10,194 nucleotides of DNA from Holophagaceae bacterium UBA706 (GCA_002298155.1 DBME01000371.1:1-10194); one strand, 5' to 3'; positions 1 to 6,668 are shown, numbered from the stretch's first letter. Made by a program: numbers and translations. Notes: generated by a model not told the origin, from the sequence alone.

Positions 1-2
1 GG

Positions 3-1736
3 CTCTACCTCGTCCCCGCGGCGGGGGGCGCGCCTCGGCCCGTGGGCGGCCCCGCCGTCATCGCCGGCGCCGCACCCTCCCCCGATGGCAACCGCATCCT
101 CGTGACGCGCGTCCACCGGCCCTACTCCGTCATCCGCAGCTGGGAGCGCTTCCCCGAGGATGTGGAAGTCTGGGACCTGGGAGGCCGCGTGCAGGCGACC
201 CTCAGCCGCCGTCCCCTGGCCGAGCAGGTGCCCATCCACGGCGTCACCACCGGCCCCCGCGACCACCAGTGGGTGCCCACCGAACCCGCGACGCTCACCT
301 GGGCCGAGGCCCTGGACGGGGGAGACCCCCGCGCCAAGGCCGACCACCGGGACCGGATCATGCTCCAGGTTCTGGGCGAAGCGCCCGTGGAGCTGGCCAG
401 GACCATCAGCCGCTTCACGTCCCTGGACTGGCTGGAAACCGGCGATCAGGCCCTGCTCAACGACAACGACGAGGATCTCCACTGGGCCCGCACCTGGCTC
501 CTGGGCCGCAAGGGCGGCACGCCGCGGCTCCTCTGGGACATGAGCTCCGACGAGACTTACAAGGACCCCGGCAATCCCGTGTGGAAGGTCCTTCCCAACG
601 GCCAGTACGCCATCGGCGTCCAGGGCGGCACCATCCTCCTGCGCGGCCTCGGCGCCTCGCCGGAGGGCGACCGGCCCTTCCTGGACCGGCTGGACCTTTC
701 GACCCTCCGGCCCGAACGCCTCTTCCGTTGCGGCCGCGAGGGCTACGAGACCATCGTGAACGTGCTGGACCCGGTGTCGGGCAAGTTCCTCACCAGCCGC
801 GAATCCCCCAAGGACTACCCGAACCTCTGGATCCGCACCCTGGGCCGGCGCGAGAAGAAGGCCCCCGCGGGCGAAGCCGCCTTCGCGTCCACGCCCCGCC
901 CCTTCACCAGCCTCGTCAATCCGGTGCCTGAGCTGGCCGCCATCCAGCAGCGCCTGGTCACCTACAAGCGCGCCGACGGCGTCGATCTGTCCTTCACCCT
1001 CTACCTCCCCCCCAACGCCAAGCCCGGCACGCCCCTGCCCACCATCATCTGGGCGTACCCCGTGGACTTCGCCAGCGCCGCCACGGCCAGCCAGGTCGGG
1101 GGCTCCGACAAGCGCTTCACCTGGATCAGCGGCTCCTCGCCGGTCTTCCTCGCCCTGCAGGGCTATGCGGTGCTGTACGCCACCATGCCCGTGGTGGGCG
1201 ACCCCGCCAACGCCTACGACACCTTCCTGGAGCAGCTGGAGCTCAATGCCAAGGCCGCCATCGACAAGGCCGTGGAACTGGGCGTCACGGATCCCGCCCG
1301 GGTGGGCGTCACCGGCCACAGCCACGGCGCGCTCATGACCGCCAACTTCATGGCCCGCAGCCAGCTCTTCAGGGCCGGGGTGGCCCGCAGCGGCGCCTAC
1401 AACCACTCCATCCGGCCCTTCGGATTCCAGAACGAGCGCCGCACGATGTGGCAGGCCCGGGACACCTACCTGAAGATCAGCCCCCTGTGGAACGCCGATC
1501 TCATCTCCAAGCCCCTCCTGCTCATCCACGGGGAGAACGACCAGAACCCCGGCACGGTGCCCTACCAGTCCGAGAAGCTCTACGAGGCCCTGCGCGGCCT
1601 GGGCGCCACGGCGCGCCTGGTGATGCTCCCCGGCGAGAACCACGGCTACACCTCCCGGGAGGCGGTGGAGCAGGTGCTGTGGGAGACCGTGACCTGGTTC
1701 GACCGCTACGTGAAGAACGCTACGCCGGTGAAATAG
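3..1736 (+). CDS. Prolyl oligopeptidase family (S9D, glutamyl endopeptidase-like) serine peptidase, 5'-truncated
   Basis: The frame is open to the left edge, so the true start lies outside the window; an internal ATG or GTG need not be the start. The visible N-terminal part (SPDG, VEVWDLGG, ATLTWAEALDGGDP) looks like the beta-propeller of chloroplast glutamyl endopeptidase-type S9D enzymes. The C-terminal alpha/beta-hydrolase domain holds the full catalytic triad: Ser in GHSHG (codon at 1320), Asp in GENDQNPG (codon at 1539) and His in GENHGY (codon at 1641). The phrases ARSGAYN and PFGFQNE near the active site are typical of S9D. Family knowledge: these enzymes cleave peptides after Glu/Asp or act on short peptides, often in the periplasm; localisation cannot be judged because any signal peptide is missing. 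The gene ends 111 bases before the next gene, which has its own promoter. Assignment to S9 is very secure; glutamyl specificity is inferred. Confidence 0.93.
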   Translation, partial: LYLVPAAGGAPRPVGGPAVIAGAAPSPDGNRILVTRVHRPYSVIRSWERFPEDVEVWDLGGRVQATLSRRPLAEQVPIHGVTTGPRDHQWVPTEPATLTWAEALDGGDPRAKADHRDRIMLQVLGEAPVELARTISRFTSLDWLETGDQALLNDNDEDLHWARTWLLGRKGGTPRLLWDMSSDETYKDPGNPVWKVLPNGQYAIGVQGGTILLRGLGASPEGDRPFLDRLDLSTLRPERLFRCGREGYETIVNVLDPVSGKFLTSRESPKDYPNLWIRTLGRREKKAPAGEAAFASTPRPFTSLVNPVPELAAIQQRLVTYKRADGVDLSFTLYLPPNAKPGTPLPTIIWAYPVDFASAATASQVGGSDKRFTWISGSSPVFLALQGYAVLYATMPVVGDPANAYDTFLEQLELNAKAAIDKAVELGVTDPARVGVTGHSHGALMTANFMARSQLFRAGVARSGAYNHSIRPFGFQNERRTMWQARDTYLKISPLWNADLISKPLLLIHGENDQNPGTVPYQSEKLYEALRGLGATARLVMLPGENHGYTSREAVEQVLWETVTWFDRYVKNATPVK

Positions 1737-1761
1737 CCGGAAGCGGTCTCGCCGGCGGTTC

Positions 1762-1796
1762 GGCCCGGGAAGGTAGCCACCCCTGTTCTCCGGGCC
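1762..1796. repeat. Inverted repeat GGCCCGG...CCGGGCC overlapping the promoter
   Basis: Seven-base perfect arms lie at 1762-1768 and 1790-1796. The stem can be extended by GAA/TTC if one T (1789) is bulged. The right arm ends exactly at the -10 box (1797) and the arms enclose the -35 box. No T-tract follows the repeat, so it is a poor intrinsic terminator for the peptidase gene. An operator for the downstream operon is possible but unproven. Confidence 0.45.
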
Positions 1797-1802
1797 TATA
1801 AT
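1774..1802 (+). promoter_or_regulatory. Sigma70-type promoter of the three-gene envelope operon
   Basis: A perfect TATAAT (1797-1802) is preceded, with a 17-base spacer, by TAGCCA (1774-1779), which matches TTGACA at 4 of 6 bases. The expected transcription start near 1809 leaves a leader of about 40 bases before the ATG at 1848. A perfect -10 is rare by chance in DNA of this GC content, and its position just ahead of an operon supports the call. Confidence 0.7.
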
Positions 1803-1847
1803 CCCTGAAAACTCCAGCATTCCCCCCACCCTTCCGGGAGATCCATC

Positions 1848-2537
1848 ATGAAGCGGTCCGGTGCTCTGCGATTCTTCGCCATGACACTGCTCCTGGGGGC
1901 AGGCCTGGGGCTTTCCGCCCAGACCCGGAGGGCCGAGGGCGTGACGAAGCTGCCCGAGGGGGCCACCGTCGTGGTCATGCCCATGGATGTGGAGCTGTAC
2001 GCCCTCACCGCCGGCGGCGTGCGCGAACCCAAGGCCGAGTGGACCGAGAAGGCCCGCAAGAACCTCACCGACGCCCTCTTGGCCCGCACCGCCCCCGGCA
2101 AGGTGACCTTCAAGCTGTTCCAGGGGGAGCAGAACGAGACCCTGGCGGAGCTGGGCCACCTGACCAACGCGGTTGCCAACACCATCTGGATTCATCACTA
2201 CGGCGCCATGAAGCTTCCCGGCAAGGGGGGGCGCCTGGACTGGACCCTGGGCGAGGACGCCAGCCTCATCGCCAAGGCCATGCCGGCCGACTACGCCCTG
2301 TTCCTCTTCCTGAGGGACAGCACCGCCACCGGGGGCCGGGTGGCCACCATGGCGATGATGGCGGTTTTGGGCGTGGGCGTGCCGGGAGGTTCCCAGGTGG
2401 GCTACGCGTCCCTCGTGGACCTCAAGGATGGAAAGGTGGTCTGGTTCAACCGCATGGTGAAGTTCAGCGGCGACGTGCGGGAGGCCGAACCGGCCCGCCA
2501 GACCCTGGAGAACCTCCTCCAGGAATTCCCGGACTGA
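1848..2537 (+). CDS. Secreted protein of unknown function (229 aa)
   Basis: I do not recognise a named family. The first ~25 residues form a classical Sec signal peptide (basic MKRSGALR, hydrophobic FAMTLLLGAGLGL, likely cleavage after LSA), with no lipobox cysteine. The mature part opens with a strand-like stretch (ATVVVMPMDVELYAL). It then has a charged helical region (about residues 60-85) and a hydrophobic small-residue segment (MAMMAVLGVGVPGG) before GYASLVDLKDGKVVWFNRM. The last phrase resembles the 'value reported as a product of work done' strands of CsgG/GNA1162-like periplasmic proteins, but this is only a hint. The ATG has GGGAG at 1836-1840, 7 bases upstream. It is the first gene of the operon, with 4 bases between its stop and the M48 protease start, so its role is probably tied to envelope proteolysis or assembly. 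Confidence 0.85.
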   Translation: MKRSGALRFFAMTLLLGAGLGLSAQTRRAEGVTKLPEGATVVVMPMDVELYALTAGGVREPKAEWTEKARKNLTDALLARTAPGKVTFKLFQGEQNETLAELGHLTNAVANTIWIHHYGAMKLPGKGGRLDWTLGEDASLIAKAMPADYALFLFLRDSTATGGRVATMAMMAVLGVGVPGGSQVGYASLVDLKDGKVVWFNRMVKFSGDVREAEPARQTLENLLQEFPD

Positions 2538-2541
2538 GCCG

Positions 2542-3699
2542 ATGGAGCGCCGCATCTTCCTCAGAACCTGCGCCTCCTGCGGGGCCACGGCGGCCCTGGG
2601 CCGGACCCTGTTCGGCCACGAACTGCCCGAACGCATACCCCGCCCCGACGTGAAGACGATGGAAGGGGGCCTATGGGCCATGTGCGACCGGGAGGAGGAG
2701 AAGCTCAGACAGAGCCCCCTGCGCCTCAGGGACGCGATCCTCCCAGCCTACATCCAGGGCATCGCCTGCAGGCTGGGCCAGGTCCACTGCCCCGACATCC
2801 GCACTTACGTCATGCGCACCCCCTACTTCAACGCCAACATGGCCCCCAACGGGATGATGCAGGTCTGGACGGGGCTGCTGCTGCGGTGCATGAACGAGGC
2901 CCAGGTGGCCGCGATCCTCGGCCACGAGATCGGGCACTACGCGCTCCGCCACGGCCTGGAGCAGCTCAAGGACGCCAAGTCCCGGTCCGCCTTCGCCAGC
3001 GTGATCATGGTCATCCCCGTGGCCGGGCCCCTGGCGGCCCTGGGCACCATGGCGGGCGGGTTCGCCTATTCCCGCGACCACGAGCGCGCAGCGGACCGCA
3101 TCGGGCTGGAGCTCATGGCCAAGGCGGGCTACCCCCCCATGGAGGCCTCCCACGTGTGGGCCAATCTCCTGGACGAGCTCAAGGCCGAGAAGGACTGGTC
3201 CGGCGACGCCTCCAAGCGCAGCGTCATGTTCTCCACCCATCCCCAGGAGGCCGAGCGCGAAAAGACCCTCCAGGACCTGGCCACCGCCATGGGCGGCAAC
3301 GACCGGGACCCGGGCGTGGCGCCATTGCGGCGGGCCATCGCCGCCCAGCGCATGGAGTGGATGGAGGACGAGCTCAAGCGCAGGCGGTTCGGCGAGAGCT
3401 TCGCCCTCTTCACGCGCCTGTGCAAGACCGAGCCCCAGGACGGGATGGCCTGCTACTTCCTTGGCGAGACCTACCGCCTGAGGAACTCGGACGGCGACCT
3501 CGAGCTCGCGATGACCACCTACGCGAAGGCAGCGGACCTGCCAGGGGTCCCCCCGGAAGTCCACCGGGCCATGGGCCGGCTGCATCGCAAGGCCGGCCGC
3601 ACCGAAGAGATGAAGAAAGCCTATTTCCGCTACCTGGAACTCCGGCCCGAGGCCGAAGACGCCGAAATGATCCGGTCCTACCTGGGAGTGTCGCAATGA
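2542..3699 (+). CDS. M48 family zinc metalloprotease with C-terminal TPR region, probable Tat signal
   Basis: The 385-residue protein carries the M48 core. HEIGH is at residues 128-132 (two His zinc ligands, catalytic Glu), and ERAAD has the third ligand Glu at residue 181 followed by Asp 185, the usual M48 arrangement. A small-residue hydrophobic segment (about residues 154-170) lies between them. From about residue 270 the protein is helical with TPR-like phrases (ACYFLGETYRLR, AMTTYAKAADL, AYFRYLELRPEAED). This layout recalls BepA/YfgC-type periplasmic chaperone-proteases of outer-membrane biogenesis. The N-terminus has a twin-arginine motif (ERRIFLRTC) before a weakly hydrophobic stretch, suggesting Tat export; a Sec or uncleaved signal is the alternative. 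The start lies 4 bases after the previous stop with a poor Shine-Dalgarno, so translational coupling is likely. The last codons overlap the lipoprotein start. Protease class is very secure; substrate unknown. Confidence 0.93.
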   Translation: MERRIFLRTCASCGATAALGRTLFGHELPERIPRPDVKTMEGGLWAMCDREEEKLRQSPLRLRDAILPAYIQGIACRLGQVHCPDIRTYVMRTPYFNANMAPNGMMQVWTGLLLRCMNEAQVAAILGHEIGHYALRHGLEQLKDAKSRSAFASVIMVIPVAGPLAALGTMAGGFAYSRDHERAADRIGLELMAKAGYPPMEASHVWANLLDELKAEKDWSGDASKRSVMFSTHPQEAEREKTLQDLATAMGGNDRDPGVAPLRRAIAAQRMEWMEDELKRRRFGESFALFTRLCKTEPQDGMACYFLGETYRLRNSDGDLELAMTTYAKAADLPGVPPEVHRAMGRLHRKAGRTEEMKKAYFRYLELRPEAEDAEMIRSYLGVSQ

Positions 3700-4286
3700 G
3701 AAAGTCCTGGATCGTCCTGAGCCTGCTCCTCGCCACCGGCTGCGTGTCCCCGGTCACCTGGGTCGGCGTCCCCGTTGTGGCCGAGACCGTCCTGCCCGGC
3801 CAGTTCTCCGTCAAGGGCCAGGCCGGCTGGAACCGCCTGGACGAGGGCGGCAAGGTGGACCGGGACCTGTGGTGGACCGTCAACGGCGCCCCCCTGGACC
3901 TGGTGAGGTTCTTCACGGGGCTCGCCCCGGGCCAGCCGATGATCCAGGTCAAGGGCCAGGCCGCCCAGAAGCGCATGCCCACCTTCCAGGCCAAGATGCA
4001 GCCCGAGGAGATCGTGGAGATGTACGAGGCCCTCGTCACCTCCGACGGCAACACCTTCAAGCGGGACAAGCTGGCCCCCTGCGCCTTCGCCGGCGGGGAC
4101 GGCTTCCGGTTCGAGTTCACCCTCGTGCGCAAGAGCGACGAGGTGACCCTCAAGGGCGCGGGCTGGGGCGTGGTGCGCAACGACAAGCTCTACCTGATGG
4201 TCTTCCAGGCGGCGCGCATCCACTACTACCCGGACCTCCTCCCCAAGGTGGAGGCCATGGCCGCCTCGGCCCGCATCGGAGCCTGA
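3696..4286 (+). CDS. Lipoprotein of unknown function (196 aa)
   Basis: The ATG overlaps the protease stop in an ATGA junction, with GGGAG at 3684-3688 seven bases upstream, so this is the third gene of the operon and translationally coupled. The N-terminus is a lipoprotein signal (MRKSWIVLSLLLATGC) with lipobox LATGC, so the mature protein begins with lipidated Cys 16. The lysine-free residues after it (VSP) do not suggest an Asp-type inner-membrane retention signal, so outer-membrane placement is plausible. The mature domain has a Trp-rich stretch (GWNRLDEGG, RDLWWTVNG) and ends in mixed strand/helix (LYLMVFQAARIHYYPD). I recognise no family. As the partner of a BepA-like M48 protease it may be a substrate, an anchor or a sensor, but that is inference from context only. 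Confidence 0.88.
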   Translation: MRKSWIVLSLLLATGCVSPVTWVGVPVVAETVLPGQFSVKGQAGWNRLDEGGKVDRDLWWTVNGAPLDLVRFFTGLAPGQPMIQVKGQAAQKRMPTFQAKMQPEEIVEMYEALVTSDGNTFKRDKLAPCAFAGGDGFRFEFTLVRKSDEVTLKGAGWGVVRNDKLYLMVFQAARIHYYPDLLPKVEAMAASARIGA

Positions 4287-4370
4287 GGTCCACCCGGAGC
4301 CGGTCCGGCCAGGATGGATCCCGTCACAAGTCACAGCCCACCCGCTTGCTTTTCCGGCCGGGTAAACCAC

Positions 4371-4404
4371 ATTGGTTGGTGGACCGGTCCAATACTTGAC
4401 CGGT
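4371..4404. promoter_or_regulatory. Candidate operator with overlapping ACCGGT palindromes
   Basis: TGGACCGGTCCA (4380-4391) is a perfect 12-base palindrome. It lies inside longer interrupted symmetric elements: TTGG-N9-CCAA (4376-4392) and ATTGG-N13-CCAAT (4371-4393). The core ACCGGT occurs again at 4399-4404, 16 bases on. This looks like paired sites for a dimeric repressor such as a GntR- or TetR-type protein. No regulator gene is in the window and I cannot place a convincing -35/-10 pair beside it. Confidence 0.4.
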
Positions 4405-4416
4405 GGCGTTCCCATC

Positions 4417-4506
4417 GGGCGGCCCTCCGGGAGCCGCCCAGGTCCCCAAGGACCCGGAACGCGGCGCTTCCGCCGATCCCGGCCCACCCCCACCCAGGGG
4501 GCGGCC
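4417..4506 (+). other. Row of four GC-rich hairpins in a gene-free leader region
   Basis: The 267 bases at 4287-4553 hold no gene that I can support. Within them are consecutive potential hairpins: GGGCGGC/GCCGCCC (4417-4423 with 4433-4439), GGTCC-CCAA-GGACC (4441-4454), GGCG-CTTC-CGCC (4463-4474) and CCCCC-ACCCA-GGGGG (4487-4501). The last has an outer GGCC/GGCC pair (4481-4484 with 4503-4506). None is followed by a T-tract, so none is a standard terminator. They may form a structured 5' leader of the gene at 4554, or simply reflect the high GC. I recognise no known riboswitch. Confidence 0.35.
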
Positions 4507-4553
4507 CGTGGCCTGCCGCCACGCGCCAAGCCCCCGGGACATCCGGAGCTCCC

Positions 4554-4970
4554 ATGAAACTCAAGACCCTGGTCCACCGCCTCGACGACGCTTCCGGCGA
4601 ACTGGGCCTCATCCTCGGGAAGCTGGAAATGGAGCAGCGCCGGGGTTCCCCGGTGCTGGCCGAGGAGTTCGACTTCATCGAGGAGCTGTACCGCAAATTG
4701 CTTGGCCTCGACGTCCTCCCCTGGCGCAACCGCGTCTTCTACGCCCTCGTGCCGGGCCTGGTGCTGGGCGCCCTGGCCGTGACGCTTCCGCCTCCCGCCC
4801 CACGGACGTGGCTGGCCGCCGCGGGCGGCGCGCTGGTCCTGGCGGCCCTCGCCTTCGCCGTGGCGTTCACCCGCAAGCGCAAGAACCTCGACGCCCGGTT
4901 CCGGGCCTTCCGCGCGGCCCTCCAGGCCGGAAAATCCATCTTCGAACTGGGAGACATGGGCGAACTTTAA
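4554..4970 (+). CDS. Small two-helix membrane protein of unknown function (138 aa)
   Basis: The start MKLKTLVHRL has GGAG at 4545-4548, five bases upstream. The same frame is open further left, but that part is proline/arginine-rich and lacks a good ribosome site, so 4554 is preferred. Residues 1-55 form an amphipathic, probably coiled helical region (LDDASGELGLILGKLEMEQ, EEFDFIEELYRKLLG). Two hydrophobic helices follow at about 62-79 (YALVPGLVLGALAVTL) and 85-106 (WLAAAGGALVLAALAFAVAF). A basic stop-transfer (TRKRKN) and a short cytosolic tail complete the protein. The topology suggests both ends in the cytoplasm. No family is recognised. Its stop codon shares TTAA with the convergent beta-lactamase, leaving no room for a terminator between them. 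Confidence 0.8.
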   Translation: MKLKTLVHRLDDASGELGLILGKLEMEQRRGSPVLAEEFDFIEELYRKLLGLDVLPWRNRVFYALVPGLVLGALAVTLPPPAPRTWLAAAGGALVLAALAFAVAFTRKRKNLDARFRAFRAALQAGKSIFELGDMGEL

Positions 4971-5884
4971 CGCGCAGATCCTGCCGCGCGCCATTCCGCC
5001 GCGATGCGGCCGACCTCGGCCAGGATGGCCTCGCGGGCGGGCCCGTCCCCCTTGGCCCGGGCCAGGTAGGCGGCGATGTAGAGGGGAGGTTCGCCGGCGG
5101 GGCCCGCGATGGCGATGTGGTTCACGAAACCCGCCGCATCCCGGCCCGTGCCCGTCTTGTCCAGAACCTCCCAGTCGGCGGGAAAGCCCGCCCGCAGGCG
5201 GCGGAAGCCCGTGGAGCAGCCCGCCATCCATTTCCCCCATTGGGCGCGCGCCTCCAGGGAGAGCGCCTTTCCGGTCCAGATGCGCTCAAGGTCCCGGCGC
5301 ATGGCCTCGGGGGAGGTCGTGTCCCGCGGGTCGCCCGGGGGGACGTCGTTCATCTCCGGCTCCTTGCGGTCCAGGCGCGTGGTGGGATCGCCCAGGCTCC
5401 GGGCGAAGGCGGTCACGGCCCGTGGCCCTCCGATGCGGTCCAGGAGGAGGTTGGCGGCGGCGTTGTCGCTCACGGTGACGGTGGCGGCGCACAGCTCCCC
5501 GATCGTGAGGGTGCCCTGGGCCAGGTGGGCCCGCACGACGGGCGCGTAGTCCTGCAGGTCCCCCTGCCCGAAGGGGACGGCATCCTCCAGGCGGAGGGCG
5601 CCGGCATCCACCTTCATCAGCACCGTCGCCGCCAGGAGGGCCTTGAAGGTGCTGCACATGGGGAAGCGCTCCCGGGCACGCTGCCCGAGGGTCCTGCCCG
5701 TGGAGGCGTCCAGGATGGACACCCCCAGGCGGCCACCGCTTTTGCGTTCCAGGACCCGGAGGCGCGCCAGGAACACCCGGTCCGGGGAAGCCGCGGGGGC
5801 GGGACGCGGGGGCGCGGCAAGGGCGGCGGTGCCCGCGACCAGGAGCAGGCCGGCGATGAAGGATCGGATGGTTCGAGTACCCAT
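4967..5884 (-). CDS. Class A beta-lactamase
   Basis: This is a periplasmic serine hydrolase that opens the beta-lactam ring. All class A motifs are present in the 305-residue product: S-T-F-K at 78-81 (Ambler S70, K73), S-D-N at 139-141 (SDN loop), E-P-E-M-N at 175-179 (E166, N170) and K-T-G at 243-245. The first ~24 residues are a Sec signal (FIAGLLLVAGTAALA). Cys 77 sits at Ambler 69 as in KPC-type enzymes, but Ambler 238 is Gly, so the carbapenemase disulfide cannot form. Ambler 244 is not Arg; Arg 229 falls at Ambler 220, the compensating position in KPC/Streptomyces-like enzymes. A further Cys (223, Ambler 214) is unusual. I chose the ATG at 5884, not the upstream in-frame ATG at 5953, because a signal peptide begins directly there and GGGGTGATC (5898-5890), close to the anti-SD complement, precedes it. 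The gene is divergent from the flavoprotein gene. It is probably an intrinsic chromosomal enzyme; the spectrum cannot be read from sequence. Confidence 0.95.
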   Translation of the reverse strand: MGTRTIRSFIAGLLLVAGTAALAAPPRPAPAASPDRVFLARLRVLERKSGGRLGVSILDASTGRTLGQRARERFPMCSTFKALLAATVLMKVDAGALRLEDAVPFGQGDLQDYAPVVRAHLAQGTLTIGELCAATVTVSDNAAANLLLDRIGGPRAVTAFARSLGDPTTRLDRKEPEMNDVPPGDPRDTTSPEAMRRDLERIWTGKALSLEARAQWGKWMAGCSTGFRRLRAGFPADWEVLDKTGTGRDAAGFVNHIAIAGPAGEPPLYIAAYLARAKGDGPAREAILAEVGRIAAEWRAAGSAR

Positions 5885-5896
5885 GGCGTGATCACC

Positions 5897-5963
5897 CCGT
5901 TCCAGCATTGCCCAATGCGGGATCGGCGTCCATCCGGGCATGGAGTCTGGCATGCTGGAACGG
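5897..5963. promoter_or_regulatory. Nested inverted repeats in the divergent bla/flavoprotein intergenic region
   Basis: CCGTTCCAGCAT (5897-5908) and ATGCTGGAACGG (5952-5963) form a perfect 12-base inverted repeat 43 bases apart. A second, shorter one, GCATTG-CC-CAATGC (5905-5918), shares four bases with the left arm. On the minus strand the left arm touches the beta-lactamase Shine-Dalgarno (5898-5890). The elements may be paired operator half-sites for a divergent regulator or alternative hairpins in the lactamase mRNA leader. No clear -10/-35 pair was found in the 169-base gap on either strand. Confidence 0.6.
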
Positions 5964-6053
5964 AGCGGGCCCCCGTCCCAACCAGCGATGGAACCGGATG
6001 GGCATCGTCCCGGAACACGTGCGGCCGGTCACCCCCGGCCCCAAGGAGCCCCC

Positions 6054-6668
6054 ATGAAAGCTCTCGCCATCAACGGAAGCCCCCGGAAGGCCGGCAACAC
6101 CCACCTCCTGCTCGAGCGTGCCCTGGAACCCCTGGCCGAGGCGGGCTGGGACACCGAGATCATCCAGGTGGGCGGCCAGAACATCCACGGCTGCCGCGCC
6201 TGCGGCCTCTGCGTGAAGAACCAGGACGACAAATGCCACTCGGGGAGCGACGTCTTCAACGACATCTATGCCCGCATGGCCGCGGCCGACGCCCTCATCC
6301 TGGGCTCCCCCACCTACTTCACGGACGTGAGCGCCGAGATGAAGGCCCTCATCGACCGCGCGGGCTTCGTGGCCATGGCCAACGGCGGCGCCTTCGCCGG
6401 CAAGATCGGCGCCGCGGTGGTGGCCGTGCGACGCGGAGGCGCCACCCATGCCTTCGACACCATGAACCACCTCTTCCAGATCTCCCAGATGGTGATTCCA
6501 GGCTCCACCTACTGGAACATGGGGTACGGCCTGCAGCCCGGCGACGTGGCGAACGACGGCGAGGCCCTGCGCAACATGGCCCACCTGGGCCGTTCCATCC
6601 ACTGGCTGGGAACCGCCCTGGCGGCCAGCGCCCTGCCCTACCCCGTGCGCCGGGCGGGAGAGGCCTAG
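6054..6668 (+). CDS. Flavodoxin-family NAD(P)H-dependent oxidoreductase, iron-sulfur flavoprotein-like
   Basis: The 204-residue product has the flavodoxin-like fold signature of NADPH-dependent FMN reductases. The N-terminal FMN phosphate loop is GSPRKAGNT (residues 8-16) and the second flavin contact motif is GSPTYF (84-89). Cys 47, 50, 53 and 61 form CX2CX2CX7C, the compact spacing of archaeal/anaerobe iron-sulfur flavoproteins (Isf), which bind a 4Fe-4S cluster next to FMN; some related reductases keep similar cysteines without a proven cluster. The protein is probably cytoplasmic, as no signal is seen. The start ATG at 6054 has AAGGAG at 6043-6048, five bases upstream; the in-frame upstream ATG at 5940 lacks such a site and would add a sequence unlike the family. 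The next gene, a small membrane protein, follows after 47 bases on the same strand and may be co-transcribed. Substrate unknown. Confidence 0.92.
   Translation: MKALAINGSPRKAGNTHLLLERALEPLAEAGWDTEIIQVGGQNIHGCRACGLCVKNQDDKCHSGSDVFNDIYARMAAADALILGSPTYFTDVSAEMKALIDRAGFVAMANGGAFAGKIGAAVVAVRRGGATHAFDTMNHLFQISQMVIPGSTYWNMGYGLQPGDVANDGEALRNMAHLGRSIHWLGTALAASALPYPVRRAGEA

Noticed and set aside
4294..4308. CCGGA/TCCGG hairpin just after the lipoprotein stop as an operon terminator
   Set aside because: The stem is only five bases and no T-tract follows, so an intrinsic terminator is not supported.
4314..4553. In-frame upstream start for the 138-residue membrane protein
   Set aside because: The added segment is Pro/Arg-rich, overlaps the operator-like and hairpin region, and has no good ribosome site, while GGAG precedes the ATG at 4554.
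3678..5240. A 520-codon minus-strand open frame antisense to the lipoprotein and membrane-protein genes
   Set aside because: It has no recognisable domain, overlaps well-supported genes on the other strand and the lactamase in another frame, and is low in complexity.
4967..5884. Carbapenemase (KPC-like) assignment
   Set aside because: Cys 69 and Arg 220 are present, but Cys 238 is missing, so the carbapenemase disulfide cannot form. The name is not supported.
5885..5953. Upstream ATG extension of the beta-lactamase
   Set aside because: It would put 23 polar residues before a standard Sec signal peptide, and the good Shine-Dalgarno is placed for the ATG at 5884.
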